64,000 bases of DNA from Sabellastarte sp. h YS-2021 (taxonomy: Eukaryota; Annelida; Polychaeta; Sabellida; Sabellidae), in NCBI GenBank assembly GCA_964017235.1, contig OZ024935.1, forward strand, positions 35,505,596 through 35,569,595. The letters run 5' to 3'. This document shows positions 41,839 through 55,500 of this stretch, one piece after another. Position 1 is the first letter of the stretch. The number at the start of each line of letters is the position of its first letter. The position numbers and the translations under genes are program-made. The notes under the pieces are model-generated. The model was not told the DNA's origin. It made no database searches and saw nothing but the letters and a program-made list of their open reading frames with translations.

Positions 41839-42020
41839 AACAAAAAGAGGAAGAGCGCATGCACACGCATGCGCAGTATGCCAGCAGGTAGGCTGTACAG
41901 CCACCTGGCGAGTGAACAGGACACTACCGGTCCCGGCCAGAGCCCAGCTCAGGACGTTTTTTTCTAACGTTTGGCGTGACCGGCAGAGCGCCGGACAAAT
42001 GCATCTGTCCACTAGGTAAG
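41839..42020 (-). repeat. DIRS-A 5' inverted terminal repeat
   Basis: Partner of 35494-35674; contains the 17-bp inverted motif at 41954-41970. Outward of it the element ends with AACACAATAAAAT at 42040. Confidence 0.93.
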
Positions 42021-42040
42021 TTGTATTAACACAATAAAAT

Positions 42041-42790
42041 ATCAATTTTGGCCAGAGCAATTCAGCCTTCTCTTGCCACTTCTGATTGTTGGAGACCTAG
42101 TCAAAGTTGGTCGGTTCTGGATGGGGAGGGTGCAGCCTTTCTTTAGGATTCTTAGGATCTTGGACCTGGCCTCAAGTTTTCCAAAACTGCTTCAGTCTGG
42201 CCCCTATAGGTAGATTTTGAGCAAGTGTGGGGATTTATGACAGGAAACACCGTTCACAGATTTAATTGTTTTTACAATGGGTCTTATGCCTTACTTTTGT
42301 GTATGAATGGCGATACAAGGTACAGGATTGACTGCAATACAATTTACATTTAAAGTCTAACAATTTACAAATCTGTCAAATTGTTTGTCCTTTTGAAAGG
42401 CCCTACAAAGCTACTCTGGGCTACACATTAATTGCCATTTATAATAACTGATCCTTGGCCAGTTGCTGTGAAAATGTGGAAACCTTGTTCCAACCTCTCT
42501 TGTTTGGACCACAAGAGCCGAACATTTTCCAGGCTGGTGGTCCCGACTTTCAGCTGGTGTCCTGTGCAGATTTAGTTTGTCGAGAGTATGGAATGATTGT
42601 GGCCTCATTTCTTATGAGAGTCAAAGTCAGAGAAGTCCTGGATTGCTCTGGCCATAGCAAAACTGATACTTTAGTTGAAGTTCATGAGATATGACAGTTC
42701 ATTAACAGCAGTCTGAGCCTTAACACAAGCCTTGCCCTGGGTTTGTCACCTAGTGTTTCCTTCTGACTGTCTCAGCCAACCAAACAATAT
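42041..42790 (-). pseudogene. Decayed DIRS element R1, 5' part (gag end and start of pol)
   Basis: Resumes R1 beyond DIRS-A. GTCTGGCCCCTATAGGTAGATTTTG near 42,200 aligns with DIRS-B 52,895-52,920, and ATTGCCATTTATAATAACTG near 42,430 aligns with the gag end of DIRS-B. The Cys-rich region survives as CERCFL. At the gag stop it has TGG CAATTA (42429-42437) in place of TGA CAATTA. Stops and indels throughout. Confidence 0.75.
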
Positions 42791-42934
42791 TAGGTTCTGG
42801 CCTTTGATTTCAAAGCTGTTAAATTTATATATTTTTTTCGAGTTTTTTAATTACGTTATTTACAGCACATTATTGGTCATACCAGGATAGATGATTGATG
42901 AGAGGGGAGGAAAAAGCTTGCAGTGGAGTTTTGT

Positions 42935-43030
42935 GTCCTGTTAAACAGTCAGGGACATATTAGGACAGGCTGTCAGTATTGCCACTTGTCAGAATTAAAC
43001 ACGCACAGAGGTGACAGCTTGTGATAAGAT
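42935..43030 (-). mobile_element. SINE family B fragment
   Basis: The minus strand resembles the 24.7-kb units: CCACTTGTC-AGAATT, CAGTATTGCCACTTG and TCCTGTTAAACAGTCAGGGAC in reverse order. Only the body and part of the head remain. Confidence 0.55.
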
Positions 43031-46000
43031 GCCAAACTTGTAAACCACCAGGCTACAGATAACCTGTGTAATATGTAAGCAAGTGTTACCACATGCAATA
43101 ATGATATGGGCATATATTGATCTGGCAACATTTTAACATGGCAATATCGATGTAGCTTGCTGTTATAAAGACAAAGAATAGTCCCAATGACACCATCTAC
43201 TGTATCAATGAGGGAAATCCATTTGCAGGTGACCTGTATACTGACATTACTATTGTCCTGTACAGTACAAATAAAACTTGTTAAAGCTTTATGTTCATTT
43301 ATTTTTTCTCATTTGACTTCAGAAAGACATTTTGTGGTACATTAAAAATAAACTGTAGTTTAACATTTTTCTTGGGGTTTGCATCCTTTCAACATCTAAT
43401 GGCCATGAAATAGAACCTATTTCCCTGTATATGTCCATGAATTAGAAGCCTTGGGATCATTTTAAAGATTCTATATTTAATTAAAAGAAAGGCAAACAGT
43501 TTTCCTGTCAAAAGTATTTTTAATGGTTAATTCTAGCCCTGTCATATAAATAAATACAATACCATGACTAATAACACACAGAATTTTCTTAAAAGGTAAA
43601 ATCCAGATACTATATTTATAAATAACCATAAAACAATAAGAGAGTTTCACAAACAAGTTTTTTCTTTGCCCTCTCTTTGTGTCTAAATCTTGTGCAATAA
43701 GATTTTTTTCGCTTCTATATTGGTGAAGTGGGTACATTGTTTATCGATATTTGCAACATTTATTGTTTTGGAACAGGGTTGCTGATATCAATGGCTAAAG
43801 ATGTATATCAATATTGCCATTTGATGTAAAACTGCCAACATACACTACAAATATTAGAAATAAAGCCTAAATATGAGGAAATTGTATACTTACATCTCGC
43901 ATGTTTGTGGTTTTCAATATGCATTTTTGATGAAAACTGCTCCCCCAGCCTCCCTGATATCACCCGAAATTGAAACATTTTTACATTTAATATCGATATC
44001 CACAAAGTCAAACCATTTACCCTCTAGTGCATACTAGGTGGTCAAGATTCTGTAATGAAAACCACCAAGCACCGACATGAAAACTGCTTGTGGTGTTAAA
44101 TTTGACACAAAGGTGTACCACTCGCTGGTGAAATCAACATGCTGTGGCAGATTTCACTTTTATTAATTCTCTACTGTTGCTGGGAAGTATTATCTACACA
44201 TGTGAATATTAAATAAAAATCAATTTAATATGCTAAATTTAAAAACATATTTAATTTGATTTCAAGACTTGTACTTGTGAACACAGCACGTATTGCCTGA
44301 ACAAATCTTTAAAACGGTCTAAATGCACAACCATTAGTAAAAAATAAAATAACAAGGTCTCTTCTTTATATCACATTACATTGATAATTTATAAAAAGAA
44401 ACATCAAATGAAAACAACTTCAGCAAGGTTTCACCACTAAGTTTCGACCAAGGGTAATTTTATAGTGCAATGCTTGGATTTAAATTTAAGTTAGATTTAA
44501 AATAAAGATTTAAATAAATAAAAAGATGAATGTTTTGAATGAATAAAAGATAAAAAAAGTAGAAAGTGCTAAAGATAACAAATTTTGGTGTTTAGGTTTA
44601 TTAAATGCAAATGAGAAATATACTTATTACTTCACAGGCATATCACGAACACACATAGAAATTTTCAATTAATGCATGTGCATTAAACTAATTTATAATT
44701 TCAACTAAATTGGAACTGAAAAAAAAAACATCAAACCATTTGTTAACTTACTCAAGTGAACACAATGTTAATACTTGCAATGCAGTTAAAATTAGGTTCT
44801 TAACCCAGCAAAACAACTACTACATTTAAGCATGTGTAGAAAATGAAAGTGATACTGAAACTCAGAAAGAATAAAACACAGAACACATGTTTGGGAACTC
44901 TGTTTAGTGATCAGAAGAAAAGTCCATTTATAAGTGGGAGTACATATTGGGTCATTATTCACTAACATTCTTATTCACAAACAAGTTTTTTCTTTGCCCT
45001 CTCTTTGTGTCTAAATCTTGTGCAATAAGAATTTTAGAATATAAATTTTTTAACAATACAAGTATTTTTACGTAAAAAAAAATTCTCACAGAAAGTTTCT
45101 GAAAATAAGAGTTTTTTTTTCAAAATTTCAAAAAAAACTTACTTTTGTAAAACATCTTTACCTAGAAATAATACCTTCTGGTTGATCAACAACTCAAATA
45201 CCAACACAACCTGTTTTTCACACATTGCATCCAATTTGTGATTATCTAAAATACCCATTTTGGCCTTGTTATCATTACATTCTTCAGCTTAAATATTTAT
45301 TTATTTAGTGTTTTACGGCATGGCTAGTACCTAAACGGTTATATTGTGATGGGGGAGTTATAATTCAGCTTGAAGAGGGCTTGTGTCTAAATGTATTACA
45401 TCAATGGAATCAGTTTGCCAGTACGGACCTAAGCATGGTATTCAAAGCCTTAAAATATCACCCAGAGTACACATTTCATTGCAGTAGAATATGTTACACG
45501 TTAAACCCTGGAATATCCTAGAATAGCCAAAACAAAATGAATAATTCATACATCAACTGAAAACCAAATAAATATGATATTAATAAGAACTAAAGTGAAA
45601 AAGAAACAATGCCGCTGAAAATTGTATACTTTACATACACAATTTTCAAAGCTTTATTTGGTGATCACATTTAGGTTGCTTTCTACCAAAGAGTAAGCAC
45701 TTGTGAAAAAAAATTGTATTCAACACAATAAATCTGTATAATATATTGAGATGACAATGTAACGCAGAGTTTTTCATTTTCAACTAAAAATTTTAGTTTC
45801 AACAGTAAAATGTGTCGATGTTTATCGCTATGATTTGCCATTTCTGTTCAACATTCAGTCATTGAATATTAAGTACTACAGTCAAAAACTTTGGTAGAGC
45901 TAGATTTAAAAAAAAAAGTATACATCAAATATCTCTTTAATCTTTCAAAATTATACAAAAAAGGGACAAATTTTGCTGTTTGGCAATACCAAGGTTGTAC

Positions 46001-46500
46001 CCTACACGTTTGGTAAAAGCAGGATCATGAAGAAAGTAATGGATCCATGGAAATACTCCAATTTTCTGGAATAAATTCATACTTTATGTAGTTTTTTCTC
46101 TCTCCATAACATGATATAGCTTCCACTTGCAGTTTCCACGAAACACCTGGTGTGAAAAACTCAATGTATTTTTCTCCCTTGAGTGTTTCCAGTAAGAGTT
46201 TTAAAACGTGAATGCATACTATGTAAGGATTTCAAACACACAGGTTATATCTACTCAGTACCACAGAAGCTTTTACATTTACATAAAGGCAAAAGAAAAA
46301 AAATATCAACTGTGACCTCCTGTGTCTTAACCAATAAAACAATGTCTCTTGTCAATAAAATAAACAATTTGTCATAATATGCCTTAATTAAAAACAAATG
46401 TATTTTCTTGCAACTGAACTTATTTACACACCCACTCACACAGACATGCATAATAGAATAGCAAACATGCTTATGATTATAACTATTATTAAGTTTTTTG
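43031..46500. other. AT-rich spacer 3' of BAG6
   Basis: No gene seen. It holds an exact 57-bp direct repeat (43646-43702 and 44974-45030) and a possible SINE A tail scrap at 45290-45365. The part next to 46501 is the BAG6 3' UTR; no standard AATAAA was found close to the stop. Confidence 0.5.
43646..45030. repeat. Exact 57-bp direct repeat, copies 1.33 kb apart
   Basis: 43646-43702 and 44974-45030 are identical (TTCACAAACAAGTTTTTTCT ... TTGTGCAATAAGA). Flanks differ. No ORF lies between them. Confidence 0.8.
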
Positions 46501-49500
46501 CTATTTCTTGTTCCCAAAGTACTGTTCTGTACTTTTGTACTTATGTGGGATAAAGTCCTTGTTGTCGCGTAGTTGTCGTCTAACTTCGCCCCGTATTTCA
46601 CTATGAAAAGCCTGCTGTAAGTCGGGGTTTGACTGCACTTCCTGTGTCAATGTATTCAAGCTTGTGATTGGCTGAGCACCCACAGCTGTTGCTGCGGATA
46701 TGATGGCCTCGGGGATGGAGTCTCGTGGGAGGGAAAGCTCCTCGGTTTCAGATCTGTTTTTTGCTACCTAGAAACAAAATATTATTACAGGTGTGTTAAA
46801 AAGGTGTCTTCAATGTCATGTGTCCTTGTGGGTAACACACTCACCTGGGAGCATGGAGGATCTGGGTTTGATCATAGGTATGTGCAGATACATAGTGGCT
46901 TGGATGACCACTTAAAAAGGCTAAAGAACCCCAGGGAAATTGATAAATGGTAATCCCTGACCTCTATCTTTCAGTTAGGGGAATTTCAGTCACAGCTTGG
47001 GCTGTACTTCTGCAGTCATGAAGGGTCTAATATCGCTTTAAGTCCTGTGATAAAGGAGGATATTGTGCTAAGTATAAATATATGACAGAATAAAGTAAAG
47101 GGACTCTCTCTTTGCTCTAGAAATAAAGTCAAAATGTCAGATACTTAACCTAATTTTTATCCTTTCTGTATTTCCTATATTTATTTATTTATTTGGGGTT
47201 TTACATCCTTTTCAACACTGTACAGGTCGTATCATGATGGGTAGTTTTGTGAGCAGAGGAAACCAGTACATACAGTTGGTCAAGGTTCTGTACTGTAAAC
47301 TGCCAACCATCGGTTAGCAACTTTCACACATAGGGTCTGGGATTTGAACCACTGACCTCAGGGGTACGAGGCAAGTGAGTTACCACTGTGGCCCCTGCTT
47401 GTGTGAATTGAACAAGTGTGGCTGATTTTCACTGACCATACATCTTGTTCTTCTGGTCAGATACAGCACTGCCAATCGGTAAACTCTGTCTAAACTATTA
47501 TATCATAAACTATAGTCCATTATATTTTGAAAACATTTGTAAATTTAGAGGTTAGGGGTCAATCTTTTCTAAACCATTTTTAAAGCATATTGAAACAAAA
47601 TTGACATTAAAATACTTTTATATTTTGGTTGAAAATAAGTTCTATAAGACAAAAAGCCTTATATTCTGCATAAAAAGTTTGTCCAATAGCTATACACATC
47701 TTCTGAAGGACCCGCTCTACTTCCCCACTCCAAAAAGGAGGCAAAGGGGAATGCTAGTACTTCATTAACAGTACCAGTCACATACCTTTCTCTTTTTGGC
47801 TGGGTTTCCACCTATGTATGCATCACTCAGGGGCCTCTGATTCTCCATTGATTTCTGTCTCTCCATGTCTGTGGCTATCACATCCACCCAGTCCTGTGGT
47901 TTTATACAAAAACCATTCAATTAAAAACTCACACCCAAACACACCACATGCGTAAGTAGAGAGTTTGTAGTAGATTCTGTGTAAGTTTCTACTTAACTAG
48001 CTTCCACTTATTCCAGCAAAAATAATGCATTTTCCTCTTCATACTAAATTACATGACTGTATAAGAAATAAACATAACAGTTCATAATTAAGTACTGTTT
48101 ACCTGACTTATCTGCAATCCAACGAGTCTTCCATGTATTTACCTGATGAACTACAGTGTGCAAGTCTTTAAATGTAATGCAGGAGTTTAAAAGGTTGGTT
48201 ACTAGACTGACTGATCTGGAACTCAAAGATCATTCCATGTATTTATCTGAAGTTCAAAGAACCTGTACTTACATGAGGTACTACATCATGCCAGTCTTGT
48301 GGACGTTGGTGGTTGGCTTTTGGTTTCTCCGTCTCTTTGGGTCGTGTTGCACACCTGACTGTATGGTAAGCCATGGGGGTCATCTGTGGTCTTAGTCTCG
48401 CTGTGCTGCGGTTATATCCTACATCCTCTAGCTCTCCTCTCTAATACATACATATAGTAAAATAAATTTACTATTAATTCTGATTAATAATGTAAAAATA
48501 CAACAAAAAGTTTGGTAAGAGGCTTGTATCTCACTGTACAGTAATTATATCCCACATCCTACATCCATTCTTTTTATCATAAATAATATACAGGGAAATG
48601 AATAAACAGACTGTAAATTGTATATACCGTATTTTTCCAAAATATGGCCCGGGCGTTAATTATTTTCAAATGGCATCAGACCAGGCGTTAAATTGAACCA
48701 GGCGTTCTTTTGAAATATAAAAAAACAGTGTTATAAATTGTAAACGGTGTGCTTGGTACCAGGCGTTAATTTGAACCAGGCGTTTATTTGAACCTGGGCG
48801 TTATTTTAGAAATTTACGGTACAAGGAAATTTTACCTTGAAGTAAATTCCAATAAATTCAAATTAAATTTGAAAATATATACAGTCTAATGTAGTTTAAT
48901 TTTACAACTAATGCACATGAAAACATTGAAAGTATCTTACATCATTATGCAGAGGTGCCCCTTCTGTCTGTCTGAATGGCATACTTCCTCCCTCTGGAGC
49001 ATCTCTAGGTTGGATTGTCCTGTGGGAGGACTTGGGTTTGACTCCAGTAGAACTCTGACTAGATGAACTGGATGTAGAGGGCTGTAGCTGTGCCAATGTT
49101 GAAGATGCTGTTTGGGGTTGATTGGCTTTCTGTGATGACGATGGTTTCTTGGAACTTGCTAAACTGTCATATTTAGCTTTTTTAGATTCAGAGCTTCCAC
49201 TACTATCTGGAACATCTGTGGAGTAAGGGGGCAGAAATAAAACTATGTTTATGTTGTGAACAGAAAACCAGTGTTTCCCCTTTGTGTTTGGTTGTTGTAA
49301 TAATGGCCAAAAATAAGATTACAATGTGAAGGTCGAGCTCTTGAAAATTGCAAATTTAATAAGTAAATAAATAAATTAAATTTTTATAAGTTAATACCCT
49401 ATCCAATGGACAATAGCTTATCCGGTCGGCGTGGACCGGCCCGCCAAATGTCAGAAAAAGACATCCTGTGTTTCCACCGGCTAGGCCGGTCCAGTACTGT

Positions 49501-52500
49501 GCACTCGCCAGATGGCGTGTCGTACTCCCTTCGTGGCTAGACAGCGTGACGTCATAGCATCTTTTTCATTGTCTAAACCTATTAGACCATAGTAAACTGC
49601 TAGCGGGGTTGGTGGGAGGGTCTTGTGTGTCCATTGGATAGGGTATTAACTTATAAAAATTTAATTTACTCATTAAATTTGCAATTTTATTGCGTTAATA
49701 CATCCTATCCAATGGACAATAGCTGAATAACTACCGCTTCATAGGGGGGTAAGTTACTAGGGACTTAGATGAACTCATAAAATAAACTAACAACTTGTCA
49801 GGCCTGGGTCGACCCTGAGGTCAGGAAACCCTTTAGGCTATAGTTGGTCAACAGATATCGGTTAACCGGTCCAACCGACTTACCTCCCCCCCCCTTTTTG
49901 ACAGACCTGCTCTGAGGTAGGGGAAGAGAGGGCTGAGTTCAGTCCCCTGAGAAGAAATAAACCTCCCGAAGGAAGCACGTCTGAGTTTTTTTTTTTTTTT
50001 GTTTGCTTAACTGTATGTACACTATTTACATATTTACAAATCTCCTCTAGGCCCTAGTTGGTTGGTGGATCTGCTGAGCAGCCGCTACAGGACCTAAATG
50101 GAAGAGCTCTGAATCAGCCCAGGCCACGTCCTTCAGATAAAACTGTGTGAAAGTATTATGGGATTTCCAGTGGCAAGCTGACAAGATCTGCTCTAAGGAA
50201 ACTCCCGACTAGAAGGCCTTAGAGGCAGCAAAGGCCCTGACATCATGAGCCTTAACTTGATGCAGGGTGTGGGCTTGATGATCAGAGAGCTCATAGCATA
50301 GGATCACAGTCTGCTTGATCCATGAGGCGATAGTGGCAGGGGAGATGTCTTTGTCGAAGTCTTTCTTGAAGGAGACAAAGACTAGCTCCTTGTGCTGCCT
50401 GAGGTCTGAAGTCCTGTCCAAATAGTAGTGCAAGGCTCTGACTGGACAAAGGGATCTGTCAGACTTGAGGGATTTATCTAGAGTAGGAGCCAGTGCTGGT
50501 ATGACCACTGGGACTACACTCTCTGGACCCTCTTTGGCCAGCTGATTCTTGGAAAGAAAGCTGGGAGATGGAAACAGGGACACCTTAGACCAATCAGATT
50601 GGTGTCTGATGTTCTTGTGCTGCCATGCATGGATCTCACTCCTTCGTTTGCCAGAGCCCAGGGCCAAAAGAAAGACAGTTTTGAAGGTCAGAAGCTTCAG
50701 AGATGCCTCCCTAAGAGGTTCGAAAGGAGCCTTTGTCAGCTGGTGTAGTAGAAGGGAAAGGTTCCAGGAAGGTATTCCCCTCCGTCCTTTGGGTCTATCT
50801 TTGTGGAAACTTTCCAAGAGACGAGTGAGATTATCATCTTTGCTGATATTGACTGTTGTATTACCCAGTTTATCAGCAATGGCAGACCTGTATCCATCAA
50901 TGGTGCTGGGCTGTAACTTCTTGTCCTCAAAGAGGTACATTAGGAAGTCAGCCACCGACTTTACAGGTGGTGACCCGAAGTTCACCTGATTAGTGATGCA
51001 CCACTTTGCAAAAATGGCCCACCTTGCCTCATAGACTGATCTGGTTGATCTTCTTTGAGGAGCCTCAATTCTTGCTGCCACTGCCTCAGAGAAGCCCTGT
51101 TCTTACATTTTTGTGGCTCTAGGAGCCATGCATGGAGATCTAGATTTGTCAGATTTCTGTGAGGGATCTGATTGAAGGCATGTGTTAACAGATTGGGCAG
51201 GCTGGGCAGGCTGAGAGGGACCTGACTGGACATGGTCACCAAGTCCCAAAACCAAGTCATGTTGGGCCACCCCGGGGCAATCAGAATGAGTCTCTTGCAC
51301 GGGGAGTCTTGTAACTTCTACACCACTTTGCCCAATATGGCGGTTGGTGGGAAGGCGTATGCATCCAGATCCTCCCATGGCAGAGTGAGTGGCAAATAGG
51401 TCTATCTGAGGCCGGTGCCATCTGCTGCACAACCTTTGAAAAATGTCCGGAAGGAGGGACCATTCTGTCTGGATGGTCTGATTCAGCCTTGATAGTTTGT
51501 CTGCTATCACATTTAGTCGGCCAGGGATATGTCGGGCTTTTAGAGTCACTTGTCGCTGGGAACACCAGGTCAAGATTCTCCACAGTAGGGCACACAGTGG
51601 GCCCGACTTCATGCCTCCTTCTTTGTTTATGTAAGCCACTACAGTGGTATTGTCTGTGGCCACTAGGACTATTTCGTTGGTGCATAGGTCTTGGAACTCT
51701 TTCAAGGCCAAAAGGATTGCTTTCAGTTACAGGTAATTTATGTGCAGTTTGCTTTCCGGCACTGACCAGGACCCCCTTGCAGTGAGCTCGTTTAAATGAG
51801 CGCCCCACCCTTCTTTTGATGCGTCTGTAAAAATTTGCAGAGCATGCTTTATGGGGTGTAATGGTTGACCTTGGAGCACATTGCTTTCTTTTAGCCACCA
51901 TTGTAAGTGTGGGTGCAGGGATCTGGGTAGAGGGATGACCTTCTCTAGAGATTCCGGTACCCTCCAATTGTTCTTGAGATGCCACTGTATGGGTCTCATG
52001 TGTAACCGGCCTAGGTGAACTTGTTTCTCTGTGGCTGTTAACAGACCTATCAAGGACATGAACTGCTGGACTGGACAGGCCGCTAGTATCAACAGTGTTT
52101 GTATTTTTCCTTGAAGACTTTGCCACCGGTCTGGTGTCGGTCTGACCCGGCCGGACCTGAGGTCGAACTGGTAGCCTACGAAGTTGAAGACTTGTTTGGG
52201 CTCCAGTTCTGATTTTTCTAAGTTAACCAGCCAGCCTAGATCCTGGCACATCTTGACCAGGATTTGGGTGTGATGGAGACAGGTTTGGTGGGATCTGGCT
52301 CTGACCAACCAGTCGTCTAGGTACTGGTGGATTCTTATACCCTTGTGTATGGCCATCAGTTTCACCTCCTTTGCTAAGACAGTGAACTCCATGGGCGCTG
52401 TGGACAGACCAAATGGCAGTGCTTTGAACTGGTAGGTCCAGCCCTGGACATGAAATCTGAGATATTTCCTGGACTGTTCTTGTATTGGTATATGGAAGTA

Positions 52501-55500
52501 GGCATCCTTGAAGTCTACTGAGGTTACCCACTCCCCTTGCTGGAGGGATGTCCTGATGGTTTCTGGTGTCTCCATTTTGAATTTCTCCACCTTGAGGAAA
52601 AGATTTAGATTGCTTAGGTCCAGTATAGGCCTCCACTTGTTGGGTTTGGGTACCAGAAAAAGCCGGTTGAGATGTTTGATTGTGGACCAGTTCTATTGCA
52701 TTCTTGTCTATAAGCTGATGTAATGCCTCCAGCAGGTAGCTGTTCCTGCGGGGATTGACATAACGGCTTATGACCGTGGGAGACCTTGTGAGACTTGGCC
52801 AGATCCGAAAGGGGAGGGTGTAACCCTCTCTCAAGATTTGAACTATTTTCGGTCCGGCACCCCTTTCCAGCCAAGTTTGCCAAAAGTTTTGAAGTCTGGC
52901 CCCTACAGGCAGATTTTGTACAACAAGAGGGACATTGGTCACAGGTTGGACACAAGGCAATTGAATGACAGAAGAAGCACCTTTGACAAGTTTTAATGTA
53001 CAATCTTTTGACATTACAACTGACAAGCCAGGACTTATTCCTTTCCTTTGCGAATGCCCAGTTGCAGAATGAACATGGTTGACAACATTTAAATTTACAT
53101 GTGTTTTTAAAGATTGAACAGTCAATGTATCTTTGGGAGTGTTCCCGGCCAGCCGTGCCCGTAAACTTGTTACACAGTAATTGTCATTTATATGGCTGCT
53201 GGCCCTTGGCTGGTCGCGAGGAATACTGAGGCTTGCCTTTCCCATGTCTGTGCTGGCTATGTGAGGAGATATTTTTCCAAGCAGGTCGGTCCGGTTTCTT
53301 GGAGTCAGATTTCTTATCCTGCCTTTCATAGGGGGTGATATCTGCCCTTTTTGTAGACCGACCCAGAGTGGTTTCTGTCAAAACTAGCTATATCTTCCTC
53401 TGCTTGTTTAATAACTGAGTCCGGGAATAAAGTGTCCAGTTCTAATGGAGCAGATCTAAGGGTGTTCAGCGTATCAGCTTTAACTCCAGCTTTGAGGTAA
53501 GATAAAGAAGAATCTCGACGTAGCAGAGTAGTATTGGCCACATTTACAAAAACAACGTCTGTTAAGTGTTCCATTGCTTTGGCCATTGCCTGGCAGACAC
53601 TGGAGTTGAAATCTAACAGGAATTGAAGTTCATCTGTTGTTGCTGAAACCTTGCTTGCTGTCTTGCCCTTGGATTCTGTCCGGATAGTATGGAGTTGAGA
53701 CTGCATACTCTGCTGGACCTTTAGTAGACAGCTATTAAACCCAGCTGCTTGATTGCAGATGACAGACGATTCCTGGGCTGACCTTTCCCATTTTCTCAAG
53801 TTTTCCTGGGAGATGGGTCTGGACAAAGGCGGGTTGGAAGCAATGCCAGCGTGATGAGCTATGCCTAAGTAGGTGCTGTTAAGGCGGGAGTAGCCAGTAT
53901 TCCATGCTTTAACTGCAGAACTAGAGTCTTTCTTAGGTTCTGTGTGCACACCGTACCATTTACTTTGGGATTTGGCCGGTAGGACAAACTGATCCCGTTG
54001 AAGAGTGCCAGCCTCAGTGGTACGTGATGGATAGCCCTGTACTAGGGTGAGATTGAGCTTGGACAGCTTGTTGCAAAGCCTCTCATCCGTAGGGAGGTTA
54101 ACGGAGACCTTGCCAGCAGCTTGAAGTTTTGGTCTGGCAAAAGGGTTGTCGTCTGAAGTCTTGGCACCAGTGTCTATATCCGGAACATGGGTCCACCCTA
54201 TGTAGGACCGTATACTCCTCACTGTCTCCCTATACGACTGTTCCTCAGAGAGGGATTGGTCGGGGTCACCAAGGGACACTTCATGCTCATCAGACAGTTC
54301 AACCTCCTCTGGGTATAAATCAACTGGAGGTCTATCCGAACTGGAACTCTCAGAGTCTGAGTCACTAGATGAGATATCCTTTCTAGTTGAATCACAGGCG
54401 GTAGAAAAAGGTCTCTTGGTGGGCTGGTTGGGAAATGTAGAAGTTCCTGGTCGGTGTGCAGGCTGAGAAGAGTCAGATCCGGCCTTAGAAACAGTGGACG
54501 CCTCAACAGGGTCAATGGCCAGTGAGGTAGAGACAGCCGGTTGGTGAGAGGACTGTGAAGATACAGAAGGTTGGCCTGAAGGATTCAAAAAGGGTTCAGA
54601 ACTAATAGCACTGGTCGGTGGAGCATGGGTCGGTGTGACCTTGACAGCACTGAAAGTAGGTTCCCGGTCCAGAGTTTTGGCCAACAATAATGCCTCCAGC
54701 CGGTTGAAATGATCCGACCACTTCTGTTCCATTGCATCCAACTTCTGGTTGGTGGAGTCAACAGGAGGTCGGTGAGAGGTCTTAACCGACTTGTCCGGTT
54801 TGACCGGCTTGGAGCTGGAATCCTTCTTATCCTGTTTCTTCTTCTTCTTCTCAGCTGGTTTCTCACTCAAACCAGGCAACCCGGAGGTGCTCTGGCCATC
54901 CACAACCCCCATTACCGTCACTAGGGACGGGTCTACAAGGGTGGGACTGAGAGTGTTGTCAGATGTGGGATTCTTAGCTGGAGTAGAAGACTTCAAGTCA
55001 CGCTTCTCCTTCTTATTCTTATACGTAGGCGTAGAAAGTTGTGATAACTGTTCTGGGGTGAGAGACTTACAGATATGACAATCCGCTCCAGGCTTTTCTA
55101 CACAAGGGTCACTCTCCTTCTTCTTATCGCGACAGCGCACGTAAACTCCATGTAAATCAAACCCTGCCATCATATGGCCACAACTTCCCCTACGTTGAGA
55201 GAAGACATAATGGGCTCTAGAATCCATACACAAAAATATAAAATGAAATAATAAGGAGTTCTCACAAAATACTTGAAGTAAAAATTCACTGAGATAATCC
55301 GTGCCACAAGTACATGCGCCAAACGAAAAAGATGCTATGACGTCACACTGTCTAGACAGGAAGCAAGTACGACACGCCATCTGGCAAGTGCACAGTACTG
55401 GACCGGCCTAGCCAGTGGAAACACAGGACGTCTTTTTCTGACGTTTGGCGGGCCGGTCCACGCCGACCGGATAAGCTATTGTCCATTGGATAGGATGTAT

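Larger units (their letters stand above)
35454..42040 (-). mobile_element. DIRS-A: complete DIRS retrotransposon, nested in R1
   Basis: A 6.59-kb tyrosine-recombinase retrotransposon read on the minus strand: 5' inverted repeat, gag, stop plus Cys-rich region, pol (RT, RNase H, methylase-like), recombinase, poly-A and poly-G tracts, internal complementary region (ICR), 3' inverted repeat. The two terminal repeats (35494-35674 and 41839-42020) differ at about two of ~180 positions, so the copy is young. The ICR at 35735-35830 matches the joined outer ends, as expected for the circular intermediate. No target duplication is seen, as is normal for DIRS. Flanks on both sides belong to relic R1. 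Confidence 0.93.
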
